From assembly GCF_019236475.1 (NCBI RefSeq), contig NZ_JAFAIX010000009.1, positions 372,001-436,000 of the forward strand: a stretch of 64,000 bases of DNA. The letters run 5' to 3'. The translations under genes were made by a program, and so were the position numbers. Source of the DNA: Chitinophaga sp. Its GTDB lineage: Bacteria > Bacteroidota > Bacteroidia > Chitinophagales > Chitinophagaceae. Shown in pieces: positions 1 to 7,332 of the stretch. Within the stretch, counting starts at the first letter, position 1; each line of letters starts with the position of its first letter. The notes beneath the pieces are model-generated. The model was not told the DNA's origin and searched no databases. It saw only the letters and a program-made list of their open reading frames with translations.

Positions 1-42
1 CATACATAAAGTAGCAATCAACAGGGACAGTTTTTTTCGCAT
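1..42 (-). CDS. 5' end of a secreted protein (partial, runs off the window)
   Basis: An ATG on the minus strand at 42-40 opens a frame reading MRKKLSLLIATLCM up to the window edge. Two basic residues followed by a hydrophobic run is the start of a Sec signal peptide, so this is probably the first 14 codons of an exported or outer-membrane protein whose body lies outside the window. It is co-oriented with the receptor gene upstream but separated from it by a terminator hairpin at 141-186, so it is probably a separate transcription unit. The function cannot be read from 14 residues. Confidence 0.5.
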   Translation of the reverse strand, partial: MRKKLSLLIATLCM

Positions 43-140
43 GCAAGGGTACTTATACTAGCTCTTGTAATATTGGTTTGATGGCGTAAAACTAATAGGC
101 GTATCGTTAAATAGTGTTTGTATGTGATGAGCGGCAATCA

Positions 141-186
141 AAAAATGATAGCCGGCGTTCCGCTATAGAAGCGGGTTGCCGGCTAT
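141..186 (-). terminator. Rho-independent terminator of the first receptor gene
   Basis: The 9-bp inverted repeat ATAGCCGGC (148-156) / GCCGGCTAT (178-186), with further partial pairing inside, is followed on the minus strand by CAT and a run of six T. It lies just after the stop codon of the receptor gene ending at 214. Confidence 0.75.
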
Positions 187-213
187 TGGTTGCATCCATC
201 CTCTTTAATGATA

Positions 214-2802
214 TTAGTAACCCATATCCATTTGGTTATCGTTGCTATCAGGGCGTTGTTTCTTTTTCTTGAACAGGTTGGAATCGAATTTACCGAAACG
301 GTAACTGAAGTTCAGCTTGAAGATCCTGGATTCGCGCTTGCGGATGTAATCCTGTGCGAATGCGTAGGTCACTTGGTTCAGCTCATACTGACGCGTGTTG
401 AAGATATCTGAAACACTGAGCGTAAGGGACGCTGCTTTGTTTTTCAGGAAATCTTTTCTCACCGCTACATCCACCGTGCTAAAGCCTTTGATGGTACCCT
501 GTGCAGAAGAAGGGATCATCATCATACCACCGCCTCCGCCGCCACGGCCGCCGCCTCCACCTCCACCACCATTGCCGCTGTTAGGCAGTGCCACAGTTGG
601 CGCTTGGTAGGTCGCATTCACCTGGAAAGTGAAATTGGCAGGCAGTTTCGTTTCGGAATTAATTTTGCCCAACCAACTGAAACCACTGTTGTTAAAGGTA
701 TGTTGACCGTCGTTTACCTGTAGATCTGTCTGATACAGGTTGACGTTGGTAGTAACATCCCAGCCGCGAATAATCTGATTTTTCATGGTCAGCTCTGCGC
801 CATAGGAATTGCTTCTGTTGGCGTTGGTATACTGCGTCAGCAGGGTATCCTTGCCGATAGGCGTGCTGATAGTAGTAATCAAGTTATTGGTATTGCGGAA
901 GTAAATGCTTCCTAAGAAATTGCTGTTCTTCCAGTTCTTCACGTAGGAAAACTCCAGGCTGTTGGTGTATTCCGGCTTCAGGTTTGGATTACCTTCCCGT
1001 TGGTTTTGCGGATCGCTATAATCGCGGTAAGGTATCAATTGGAAGAAGTTCGGACGATTTACTCTCCTGGAATAATTCAATTGCAGTTCCTGGTCTTTCT
1101 TTAATTTCTGAGAAAGGAACACACTTGGGAAGAAGCCAGGAGTTGCTTTGGTTGGCTTATAAATAACACCCTGGTTTTCTCCGCTGTAGATATATTGTTC
1201 TACGCGTAAACCAGCCTGGTAGCCGAAATTGCCGATGGTATTGGCAAAATTGGCATATCCTGCATAGATTCTTTCTTTATAACTGTAGTCAGTAGAGAGA
1301 GAATCAATATGTGGGAAGGAACCGGTAAGGGTATCCTGATTAAACACATCGTATCTGCTGCTATAATCTCTCATCGTGGCTTTCACGCCCAGTTCCAGCT
1401 TACCGTTCTTACCAATTGGATTGGTGTAATCGGATTGCATGGTGATGAAAGTGGTTCGACCGTCTGTGGTATTATTTTGTCTTACAGATTGTCCGAGTGG
1501 ATTGGAAGCGGGATCCAGCGCCTGGGTGATATAATCGCCATTGCGACTATTATTACTTCTGTTGAAGTTCAGGTCTGCGGTTAATTCCTGGTTTTGTTTG
1601 GCAAACGTGTGACGATAGTTGAGGGCAGACGTATAGTTACGGAAGCTCATTTTGCTATCGTTTTGGCGATCGTTTTTGCTCGTCACCTGTTTGTGTACAT
1701 CAGAGAAAGTACTGAGGAGATCTTCATGGGTTTTGAAATCGCCGCCACCAACGCTTTGAGTGAAGGAGATGGTATTCCTGTTGTCCATGTAGTAATCAAG
1801 GCCCGCACGACCAAACTGGAACAGTGGTTTGCTTAAGCTGTTGCTATGTTGGTTTAGGTAGTTGGTATCGCCTTTGGAGCCGCCGAAGTTGGTGCGGTAG
1901 GTATTTCCTTCGCCCCATGTTTGGTTGGCGTTCACGTTGTAGTTGGCGAACACATTGATTTTACCTTGGCGTACCGCGATGTTGCTACCGCCATTGTATT
2001 TGTTGTTATTCCCAATACCCGCTTGTATAGCGCCATTGAAGCCTGCTTTCTTATTTTTCTTCAGCACGATATTGAGAATACCGCTCATCCCTTCTGCATC
2101 ATATTTTGCAGATGGGTTGGTGACGAGTTCAATACTTTCAATAGCATCCGCAGGAATCTGGTCGAGGGTAAGGGTAGAAGGTTTACCATCCACAAAGATG
2201 TTTGGGGAGGCGTTACGTACTGTTACATTACCGTCCAGGTCTACGTTGACAGAAGGTACGCTTTTGAGTACATCCTGCGCGGTACCGCCTACGCTGGTAA
2301 GGTTGCGGTCTACGTTAAATACTTTTTTATCGATACCCATTTGGAAGGCACTTTTTTGTCCGGTGACTTCCACGCTGTTCAGCATTTTTACATTGGGTTC
2401 GAGTTTAATATTACCGAGGTCTTGGTCTGTATTCTGGCCGGTGATGGTCACTTTTTTCACTTGGGTGACATATCCCATAAAGTTCACTCTGATGAGGAAT
2501 TGGCCGAATGGCAGGTTTTCCAGGCTGAATTCACCATTGGGTTTGGTGAGCATACCCGTAACAACAGAAGAGTCTTTTTGTCTGAGTAAAGCCACGGACG
2601 CATATTCTACGGGTTTATTCGTTTTCGCGTCCAAGAGTTTTCCATAGACATGGCCTATTTGCGGCATATTGGGTCTTTGTCCCTGGGGGCGTCCTTGGCC
2701 TTGTTGTTGGGGAGGAGTAGACTTACCGGCATTGGGTGCCTGTGCGTATGTATTCACTTGCCACAACATGATACCAGCAACAATTGCATAGCATTTTCTC
2801 AT
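214..2802 (-). CDS. TonB-dependent receptor-like outer membrane beta-barrel protein
   Basis: 862 residues. A signal peptide (about 1-21, cleavage near TYA^Q) is followed by a Gln/Pro-rich linker, a carboxypeptidase regulatory-like beta-sandwich (about 50-135), a TonB plug-like domain (about 155-250) and a long aromatic-rich barrel. This architecture matches the Bacteroidota OMP_b-brl_3 receptor family, which is thought to import unknown ligands through the outer membrane using TonB energy. The last barrel third contains a glycine tract of about 16 Gly broken by one Arg and followed by MMM, a likely surface loop. There is no SusD partner. The start is ATG 2802 because the signal peptide begins there. 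A perfect TAnnTTTG box (2841-2848) and four GTTAAC-type half-sites (2931-2974) lie upstream, so regulation by a dedicated DNA-binding protein is likely. The ligand is unknown. Confidence 0.88.
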   Translation of the reverse strand: MRKCYAIVAGIMLWQVNTYAQAPNAGKSTPPQQQGQGRPQGQRPNMPQIGHVYGKLLDAKTNKPVEYASVALLRQKDSSVVTGMLTKPNGEFSLENLPFGQFLIRVNFMGYVTQVKKVTITGQNTDQDLGNIKLEPNVKMLNSVEVTGQKSAFQMGIDKKVFNVDRNLTSVGGTAQDVLKSVPSVNVDLDGNVTVRNASPNIFVDGKPSTLTLDQIPADAIESIELVTNPSAKYDAEGMSGILNIVLKKNKKAGFNGAIQAGIGNNNKYNGGSNIAVRQGKINVFANYNVNANQTWGEGNTYRTNFGGSKGDTNYLNQHSNSLSKPLFQFGRAGLDYYMDNRNTISFTQSVGGGDFKTHEDLLSTFSDVHKQVTSKNDRQNDSKMSFRNYTSALNYRHTFAKQNQELTADLNFNRSNNSRNGDYITQALDPASNPLGQSVRQNNTTDGRTTFITMQSDYTNPIGKNGKLELGVKATMRDYSSRYDVFNQDTLTGSFPHIDSLSTDYSYKERIYAGYANFANTIGNFGYQAGLRVEQYIYSGENQGVIYKPTKATPGFFPSVFLSQKLKKDQELQLNYSRRVNRPNFFQLIPYRDYSDPQNQREGNPNLKPEYTNSLEFSYVKNWKNSNFLGSIYFRNTNNLITTISTPIGKDTLLTQYTNANRSNSYGAELTMKNQIIRGWDVTTNVNLYQTDLQVNDGQHTFNNSGFSWLGKINSETKLPANFTFQVNATYQAPTVALPNSGNGGGGGGGGRGGGGGGMMMIPSSAQGTIKGFSTVDVAVRKDFLKNKAASLTLSVSDIFNTRQYELNQVTYAFAQDYIRKRESRIFKLNFSYRFGKFDSNLFKKKKQRPDSNDNQMDMGY
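526..576 (-). repeat. GGN-repeat coding for a poly-glycine loop
   Basis: A run of GGN codons, seen as NCC triplets on the plus strand, encodes an almost pure glycine segment inside the receptor barrel. Such simple triplet repeats can change length by slippage and would alter a loop without breaking the frame. Confidence 0.8.
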
Positions 2803-2840
2803 CCTAAGCGTATTTAAATCCAGTTTATTTCCGGGTAAAA

Positions 2841-2848
2841 CAAAAATA
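2841..2848 (-). promoter_or_regulatory. Bacteroidota -7 box for the receptor gene
   Basis: TATTTTTG on the minus strand fits TAnnTTTG exactly and lies 39 bases before the ATG at 2802. No clear -33 TTG is present, which fits a promoter that needs an activator; the GTTAAC array upstream would be its candidate site. Confidence 0.5.
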
Positions 2849-2930
2849 CCTGGCCTGCATTATGAATGGCAGCATATTGTGATGAACGGAATTTTTAAGG
2901 GGAAATCGGGGAAAAGCGGAGTCAGAAGGT

Positions 2931-2974
2931 CTTAACAGTAGTTAACAATGGGAGGCGGTTAACAGCAGTTAACA
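2931..2974. promoter_or_regulatory. Operator-like array of four GTTAAC half-sites
   Basis: Two near-identical 16-mers, TTAACAGTAGTTAACA (2932-2947) and TTAACAGCAGTTAACA (2959-2974), lie 27 bp apart. Each has two GTTAAC-type half-sites (the first begins with C) spaced 10 bp, one helical turn. The array is upstream of the receptor promoter in a 240-bp gap. It looks like a binding site for a dimeric regulator; the regulator is not identified. Confidence 0.55.
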
Positions 2975-2990
2975 TACAACAATGGTTCTT

Positions 2991-3012
2991 CCTGCGGCGT
3001 GGTTGCCGCAGG
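2991..3012. terminator. Hairpin after the DUF445 gene
   Basis: CCTGCGGC (2991-2998) and GCCGCAGG (3005-3012) form a perfect 8-bp stem with a six-base loop. There is no clear U-tract on either strand, so termination is only a possible role. Confidence 0.4.
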
Positions 3013-3043
3013 TATGATTTAGGGAGACACGAAGCCATCGGAA

Positions 3044-3595
3044 TTAAGCCGCTATCATTGCAATGATCAGGCAGATGATGCCTATCACAGCGCCGGAAAT
3101 AGCGCCCAATAATTTGAAGGCTTTCAGTTCTTTACCCAGGAATTTTTGTACGGCGTTGGACATTTGTTCATCCGTTGTATGGCGGATTTTATCGCTCACA
3201 ATTTTTTCCAGGTTCATGTCATTTTCCACGTTATCGAGGTATTGTCCGATCATTTTCGGGAAGAGGGCATCCAGTTCTGTTACCAGGTGAGATTTAATCT
3301 GGTTAACGGTGCTGTCGCCGATGAACATGGAGAGTACGGGCATTGCTTTCGGGAGACGCTCGCGGAGAAAGCCGTCCAGGTGTTCTTCTACAACAGGGAT
3401 AATATTTTTAATTTTTTCTGGGTCGGTGAGTTTCTGGCGGATGAGGGCGAAGGAGAATTGTTTACCTGCGAGGGTGCCAAGTTCTGTGGCAAGTTGTTCT
3501 CTGCGTTTGGGCAATTGGCGGAGCAGGATTTGAACGGCTACTGTATTAATCAACCAACCGGCGATGGCAGCGATGAATGGTAAAGTATATAACAT
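3044..3595 (-). CDS. DUF445 family membrane protein
   Basis: 183 residues, shorter than most DUF445 members. The N-terminal segment (about 1-24) is hydrophobic with the INTVAVQILLRQ stretch typical of the family. The middle is helical and charged, and the C-terminus (about 163-183) is a clear membrane helix. The protein is probably anchored in the inner membrane at both ends; the family's function is not established. Start ATG 3595. A near-consensus TATCTTTA box (3624-3631) precedes it, and the strong tRNA terminator at 3638-3665 separates it from the genes upstream, so it is probably monocistronic. Confidence 0.72.
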   Translation of the reverse strand: MLYTLPFIAAIAGWLINTVAVQILLRQLPKRREQLATELGTLAGKQFSFALIRQKLTDPEKIKNIIPVVEEHLDGFLRERLPKAMPVLSMFIGDSTVNQIKSHLVTELDALFPKMIGQYLDNVENDMNLEKIVSDKIRHTTDEQMSNAVQKFLGKELKAFKLLGAISGAVIGIICLIIAMIAA

Positions 3596-3637
3596 GAAGC
3601 GACTGTCTGTTTAAGTAGAGTGGTAAAGATATAAAAG

Positions 3638-3665
3638 AAAAAGGCTTCCAAGAGGAAGCCTTTTT
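3638..3665. terminator. Strong bidirectional terminator after the tRNA-His genes
   Basis: AAAAAGGCTTCC (3638-3649) pairs perfectly with GGAAGCCTTTTT (3654-3665) around a four-base loop. It has T runs on both strands and ends transcription of the minus-strand tRNA unit. Confidence 0.85.
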
Positions 3666-3674
3666 AAGTGTGGG

Positions 3675-3749
3675 GGTGAATGAAGGGTTTCGAACCCTCG
3701 ACCCTCAGAACCACAATCTGATGCTCTAACCAACTGAGCTACATCCACC
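3675..3749 (-). tRNA. tRNA-His (GTG), copy 2
   Basis: The minus strand folds as a cloverleaf: acceptor GTGGATG/CATTCAC, D arm, anticodon arm TCAGA-TTGTGGT-TCTGA with anticodon GTG, and a T arm with GGTTCGAAACC. A G before position 1 faces a discriminator C, the G-1:C73 pair specific to tRNA-His. It is the downstream member of a tandem pair. CCA is not clearly encoded. Confidence 0.93.
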
Positions 3750-3763
3750 GTTTTAATAAGTGG

Positions 3764-3838
3764 GGTGATTGAAGGGTTTCGAACCCTCGACCCTCAGAAC
3801 CACAATCTGATGCTCTAACCAACTGAGCTACAACCACC
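3764..3838 (-). tRNA. tRNA-His (GTG), copy 1
   Basis: Nearly identical to the copy at 3675-3749. The acceptor is GTGGTTG/CAATCAC, so the only differences inside the tRNA are a compensated swap of one acceptor base pair (A:T in one copy, T:A in the other). G-1 and C73 are present and the anticodon is GTG. The two genes are about 14 bases apart and share one promoter and one terminator. Confidence 0.93.
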
Positions 3839-3900
3839 ATTTATCCTTTCCGACGGGGCTTTTCACCTTATGTGAGTGCCTATTTCCGTTGTTGGGAGTG

Positions 3901-3932
3901 CAAAGATAAGAGAAAGTAATCTGAAATTCCAA
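3901..3932 (-). promoter_or_regulatory. Promoter of the tRNA-His unit
   Basis: The minus strand has TTG (3930-3932), 21 bases, then TATCTTTG (3901-3908), a full match to the Bacteroidota consensus. It lies about 60 bases before the first tRNA. Confidence 0.6.
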
Positions 3933-4085
3933 ATAGATGTTAAAATTTTTTTTCAAAGACTTACGAATTAAAATAAAATCAGATTTGGATTGTCTTCCAA
4001 GAAGATGTTTTCAGCTCGCTAAAATATTGACGATTTCAAACGTTTTCTCTATCATTTTCCAGTTCAAAAATCGTAATTTTCTGTG

Positions 4086-4093
4086 TATCTTTG
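4086..4093 (+). promoter_or_regulatory. Bacteroidota -7 box
   Basis: TATCTTTG on the plus strand matches TAnnTTTG exactly. It would start a transcript near 4100, leaving an untranslated leader of about 140 bases before the ATG at 4238. The -33 position reads TTC instead of TTG. Confidence 0.45.
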
Positions 4094-4237
4094 CGAACTT
4101 TCCCATTTCATTCCCGTTTATTATAAACTACTGAAAATCAATTAGTTGATTTCTAAGTAGGTATGCAGAATACCCCTGCGTAATCGTTTGTGCGCAGCAG
4201 TTAACCGAGACGTTTAATTTTTAATTATATATATATT

Positions 4238-5443
4238 ATGGATCAGCTTAAACTGAAACTACAGGAGTACTATCAGCGTTATCAGCAGTTGGACCGTAAG
4301 GTTAAACCTGGAAACGAGGTGGACAGTAATGACGACGTGCAGGATATGGAAAATGATATTCTGTCGCAGTTCGGATTGCCTACATCCCGGCGATTTGTGC
4401 AGATTCTGCACGACTTCGTACACCACAGCCCGGTGAACGAGCAGTTGCTGGATTATGTTAGTCGTAAGCTGAGATCTGCTGCCAGGAAATACCTCTTGTC
4501 CCCCGTTGTGTCGGACATTGATCTCCTGGAGGGCGCTCGTGAACAAAAAAGAAGTCCTTATGATGTTCTCCCGGAATTAGGCTACCCGGCGCATGAATAT
4601 GCCATCTTCCTCATAGGTGAATTATTTTATCGCCGCAATATTCCTGCTACTGATATTTTGGATGAACTGAAGCAAATGCAGCATTTCGATGGCTGGAACG
4701 ACCTGAGCCTGCTCAGCAAAATGAATAATTATACCAGCAATGAACTGTATGCCCGGATGAAGAAACACGGACTCCGATTTGTAGATGATTATATTCAACA
4801 CAGCCGTCGCCAGGAAACCAGCAGACTGGTCAATAAAAGACCTACGCCGGTAGAAGAAGGGTATAAACCTAATTATCGTACCATCACCAAAGTACAGGTG
4901 GAAGATATCATTTTCGATGAAAATACATCTCCCAGTCTCTTTGGTAAGATCAAAAATGGCCGCAACTATAATCGTATCACTATTAGTCTGGAGTTCTCTG
5001 AATTGAATCAGATCCTCATGAGTAGTGAAGACCTGGGCGTAGAAATCAGCAATCATATCAAGAAACGATTGGCAAATCCGACACCGGAAAAACCAATGGT
5101 CATCGATATTAAAGCGGAATTTGGTACCGTACTTAAACTGGACAACTGTTACCTGGAAGTCTATAAACCTCAGCACAGAGAAGGAAATAAGTGGGTAGAG
5201 GATAAAGATAATTTCTACTTTGTAGATAAGATCCTCACCAAGAAAGAATTTGAAAAACGTGCGAAGGAAGAAGAAGTGAAACACAAAATCCAGGAATGTT
5301 TGGAGCTCATTGGCGGTTCCTATGTGTACTATCAGCGTTTACGCCGTTTAGGTATCACAGATGATGAGGCCAAACTCCGTGCTGGCCTGTCAGATGAACT
5401 CTTGTTCAAATTATCTTACTTCCTGAATAAGGTAAAAGAGTAA
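4238..5443 (+). CDS. Uncharacterised cytosolic protein, 401 residues
   Basis: I do not recognise a family. There is no signal peptide and no membrane segment. The N-terminus is an amphipathic helix rich in Gln, Tyr and Lys (about 1-25), followed by an acidic linker. A helical block then contains HDFVHHSPVNEQLLDYV, and the rest is mixed alpha/beta and highly charged, ending in a helical RRLGITDDEAKLRAG stretch. Composition and codon use match the neighbours, so it looks native and expressed. It has its own promoter (4086) and a strong terminator (5468-5500), so it is monocistronic. It is probably a lineage-specific housekeeping protein; no function can be assigned. Confidence 0.7.
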   Translation: MDQLKLKLQEYYQRYQQLDRKVKPGNEVDSNDDVQDMENDILSQFGLPTSRRFVQILHDFVHHSPVNEQLLDYVSRKLRSAARKYLLSPVVSDIDLLEGAREQKRSPYDVLPELGYPAHEYAIFLIGELFYRRNIPATDILDELKQMQHFDGWNDLSLLSKMNNYTSNELYARMKKHGLRFVDDYIQHSRRQETSRLVNKRPTPVEEGYKPNYRTITKVQVEDIIFDENTSPSLFGKIKNGRNYNRITISLEFSELNQILMSSEDLGVEISNHIKKRLANPTPEKPMVIDIKAEFGTVLKLDNCYLEVYKPQHREGNKWVEDKDNFYFVDKILTKKEFEKRAKEEEVKHKIQECLELIGGSYVYYQRLRRLGITDDEAKLRAGLSDELLFKLSYFLNKVKE

Positions 5444-5467
5444 TTGCGTGCAAAACTTTTTTTATGA

Positions 5468-5500
5468 TAACCCCGGCCTACGCCGGGGTTATTTTTTTAT
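5468..5500 (+). terminator. Rho-independent terminator
   Basis: TAACCCCGGC (5468-5477) and GCCGGGGTTA (5482-5491) form a 10-bp GC-rich stem with loop CTAC, followed by seven T. Its T-tract runs into the -33 region of the next promoter. Confidence 0.88.
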
Positions 5501-5533
5501 TTTGATTTGAGCCGCAAAACTTTTTTATGTTTG
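5501..5533 (+). promoter_or_regulatory. Promoter with a very short leader
   Basis: TTG (5502-5504), 21 bases, then TATGTTTG (5526-5533), a full TAnnTTTG match. Initiation about seven bases downstream leaves only about ten untranslated bases before the ATG at 5549. Confidence 0.55.
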
Positions 5534-5548
5534 ACAAAAAACTAACTC

Positions 5549-6094
5549 ATGGAAGAACTAACCCTGGGAATCGGCAGCAGAGTACAGCATGCACACTATG
5601 GACCCGGCGTCATCATTGGCCTCAGATACGCCCAATATCAGGTTACCTTCATGGATCATGGGATTAAACTGATTGATAAAACAGATCCGCTGTTTGAAGC
5701 GCTGGTAGCGGAAAATGTAACCACCGAAGTGGAAACCTTATCAGAAGTGGAAATGTCGCTATTGAAAATCCTACGCCTTTGGGGAGGAACCTCGGAAGTA
5801 GTACCGTTGGGCGACAGATGGAAAAATGGTACGCTGGTCTTACAGCCAGGCGACAGCTCCCTGAAAGCCAAAGAGCTGCCTATTGATACCTTCTTTCACA
5901 AAATCGTGATGTTGCGGGATCGCCTGCGTGTATTGGAACAAAATATCAACAGCCACAAAGTGTTGTCTGATGAAGATAAAATCAATCTCCAGCAATATAT
6001 CACGCGTATCTATGGTTCCCTGACTACGTTCAATGTATTATTCCGTGATAAGGAACATTGGTTTGTAGGAGAGAAAGGCGGTAGCAGCGATTAA
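5549..6094 (+). CDS. Uncharacterised protein with UvrD-tail/CarD-like SH3 fold
   Basis: 181 residues, no signal peptide. Residues 5-45 (GSRVQHAHYGPGVIIGL, then QVTFMDHGIKLI) follow the G-x-V-x-H-x-x-x-G-x-G-x-V pattern of the small Tudor/SH3-like domain at the C-terminus of UvrD/PcrA helicases and in CarD-like proteins, which bind RNA polymerase or nucleic acid. The rest is an uncharacterised helical domain. A role near transcription or repair is inference only. The stop codon overlaps that of the convergent lipase gene: the shared TTAA supplies both TAA stops (6091-6094). Confidence 0.7.
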   Translation: MEELTLGIGSRVQHAHYGPGVIIGLRYAQYQVTFMDHGIKLIDKTDPLFEALVAENVTTEVETLSEVEMSLLKILRLWGGTSEVVPLGDRWKNGTLVLQPGDSSLKAKELPIDTFFHKIVMLRDRLRVLEQNINSHKVLSDEDKINLQQYITRIYGSLTTFNVLFRDKEHWFVGEKGGSSD

Positions 6095-7194
6095 GGATTT
6101 ACTGTATTGCAGTATATCTGTTGCGTGAGCCACAGATAAGGTTTCATCATATGATGTGTGAATATATTTTTCCCATCGAAAGGAATTTTTTCATCATATC
6201 CGTTCACCGGATATAATATTACCGGGATACCGGCAGTCGCATAATTGTGGCTCTGCACAAAGGTTGGCGGCTGGTATCCTGGTATTACTTTTCCGACTCT
6301 TTTGGATAGCATCTTCCCCAACACCCGTTGCATACGCCTGCTGGTGCGCTTCCCTGGCCTATCGAGGCGACCGTACATGTAACTCAACGCCATCCTGGCG
6401 GCCCATTTCTGTTCTCTTAAGGCCGACTTAATATTCACAAACGGATTCACTGCAGTGAAATCGCGGGTGGTCTGTACCGAGAAAGGTGTTTCTGGTACCC
6501 AGTCTCTCGCATTCACCACCCTTAATCCCCAGCCATTGCGGGTAATATAATCGTAGTCGTATGCATAGTTGAGATTGCCAGGCTTCGGTGCGCCACTGCT
6601 AATCGTTTTGAAGACAATATCTTTTGGAATATCCTCCCTGTAAGCGAGGTAAGAGCGCACCAGAAATGCGATCACGCCACCTTGGCTATGTCCCATGATA
6701 ATGAATTCGTGTATCCCTTTCCGATAGTAGTCTTTTATCTTCTCCGCAATATCAGGGCCTAATGATGCCAATCCGATCATCCATCCTGCGTGGACATACG
6801 CCTGTGGGTCTGCGGAAAGTTTATAATCAAAACGGATACTGTCGTTCAGTTGAAAATGCCCAGTGGCGGGGATCATACCGGCATAAAAGTTTTCCATCCA
6901 GGATTCAGTAGTACCGTTAGTACCGCGAATGTGTACAATGGCTACATCATCATTGCGGAGCCACAGATCCCATCTGTTCTTCATTCCCACTTCTGGAGAG
7001 CGATATACCATCCTACAGTTTTCCGGATAAGGCGTAATCGCTTTTGGCCATGGAGAATCGCCAGAGCGGTCAATAATGGCCAGCATCTGCTCATATTCGG
7101 CAGCATTGAAATAAGGGCGTAGATGTTGGGCGCTTGACTGTTTTGCGGTGAAAGCAAAAATCAGAAAACATATAACGGAAATACGGTATAGCAT
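6091..7194 (-). CDS. Secreted class 3 (fungal-type) lipase-like alpha/beta hydrolase
   Basis: 367 residues with a Sec signal peptide (about 1-22, SSA^Q). The nucleophile elbow GHSQG puts the catalytic serine at Ser170. An upstream HIRGT segment around residue 90 matches the oxyanion region of class 3 lipases. Asp231 in VNARDWVPETP and a His in the late QSHNYA segment are candidates for the other two triad members. It is probably released to the periplasm or cell surface and hydrolyses ester lipids; the substrate is unknown. It is convergent with the preceding gene (4-base overlap) and divergent from aspA. Start ATG 7194 agrees with the signal peptide. Confidence 0.82.
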   Translation of the reverse strand: MLYRISVICFLIFAFTAKQSSAQHLRPYFNAAEYEQMLAIIDRSGDSPWPKAITPYPENCRMVYRSPEVGMKNRWDLWLRNDDVAIVHIRGTNGTTESWMENFYAGMIPATGHFQLNDSIRFDYKLSADPQAYVHAGWMIGLASLGPDIAEKIKDYYRKGIHEFIIMGHSQGGVIAFLVRSYLAYREDIPKDIVFKTISSGAPKPGNLNYAYDYDYITRNGWGLRVVNARDWVPETPFSVQTTRDFTAVNPFVNIKSALREQKWAARMALSYMYGRLDRPGKRTSRRMQRVLGKMLSKRVGKVIPGYQPPTFVQSHNYATAGIPVILYPVNGYDEKIPFDGKNIFTHHMMKPYLWLTQQIYCNTVNP

Positions 7195-7332
7195 AGAATT
7201 CTACTAAAAATATCGGGTTTGTTCGTTGAAGATAAATTAAATAATCGCTGTTTCGTTCAGATCTCTCAAACAATTTCTTCCATTGTATTGTTGTAAAAGC
7301 ATTTACCTTCCTGTTTTAAATCTTTAAACGAT

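Larger units (their letters stand above)
3839..4237. other. AT-rich divergent promoter region
   Basis: About 400 bases between the tRNA genes (minus) and the next gene (plus). It holds one consensus -7 box in each direction (3901-3908 minus, 4086-4093 plus) and then a roughly 140-base leader for the plus gene with a small hairpin, CTGCG/CGCAG, near 4178-4199. An apparent 65-codon reading frame from 3937 is low-complexity Phe/Ile/Asn translation of AT-rich DNA and crosses the promoter, so I do not call it. Confidence 0.5.

Noticed and set aside
1921..2647. Long plus-strand open frames (over 200 codons) opposite the first receptor
   Set aside because: They are mirror images of the codon use of the real gene, overlap each other in different frames, and their translations show no domain or signal peptide.
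3937..4134. 65-codon plus-strand frame between the tRNA genes and the 401-residue gene
   Set aside because: Low-complexity Phe/Ile/Lys translation of AT-rich DNA; it runs across a consensus promoter box.
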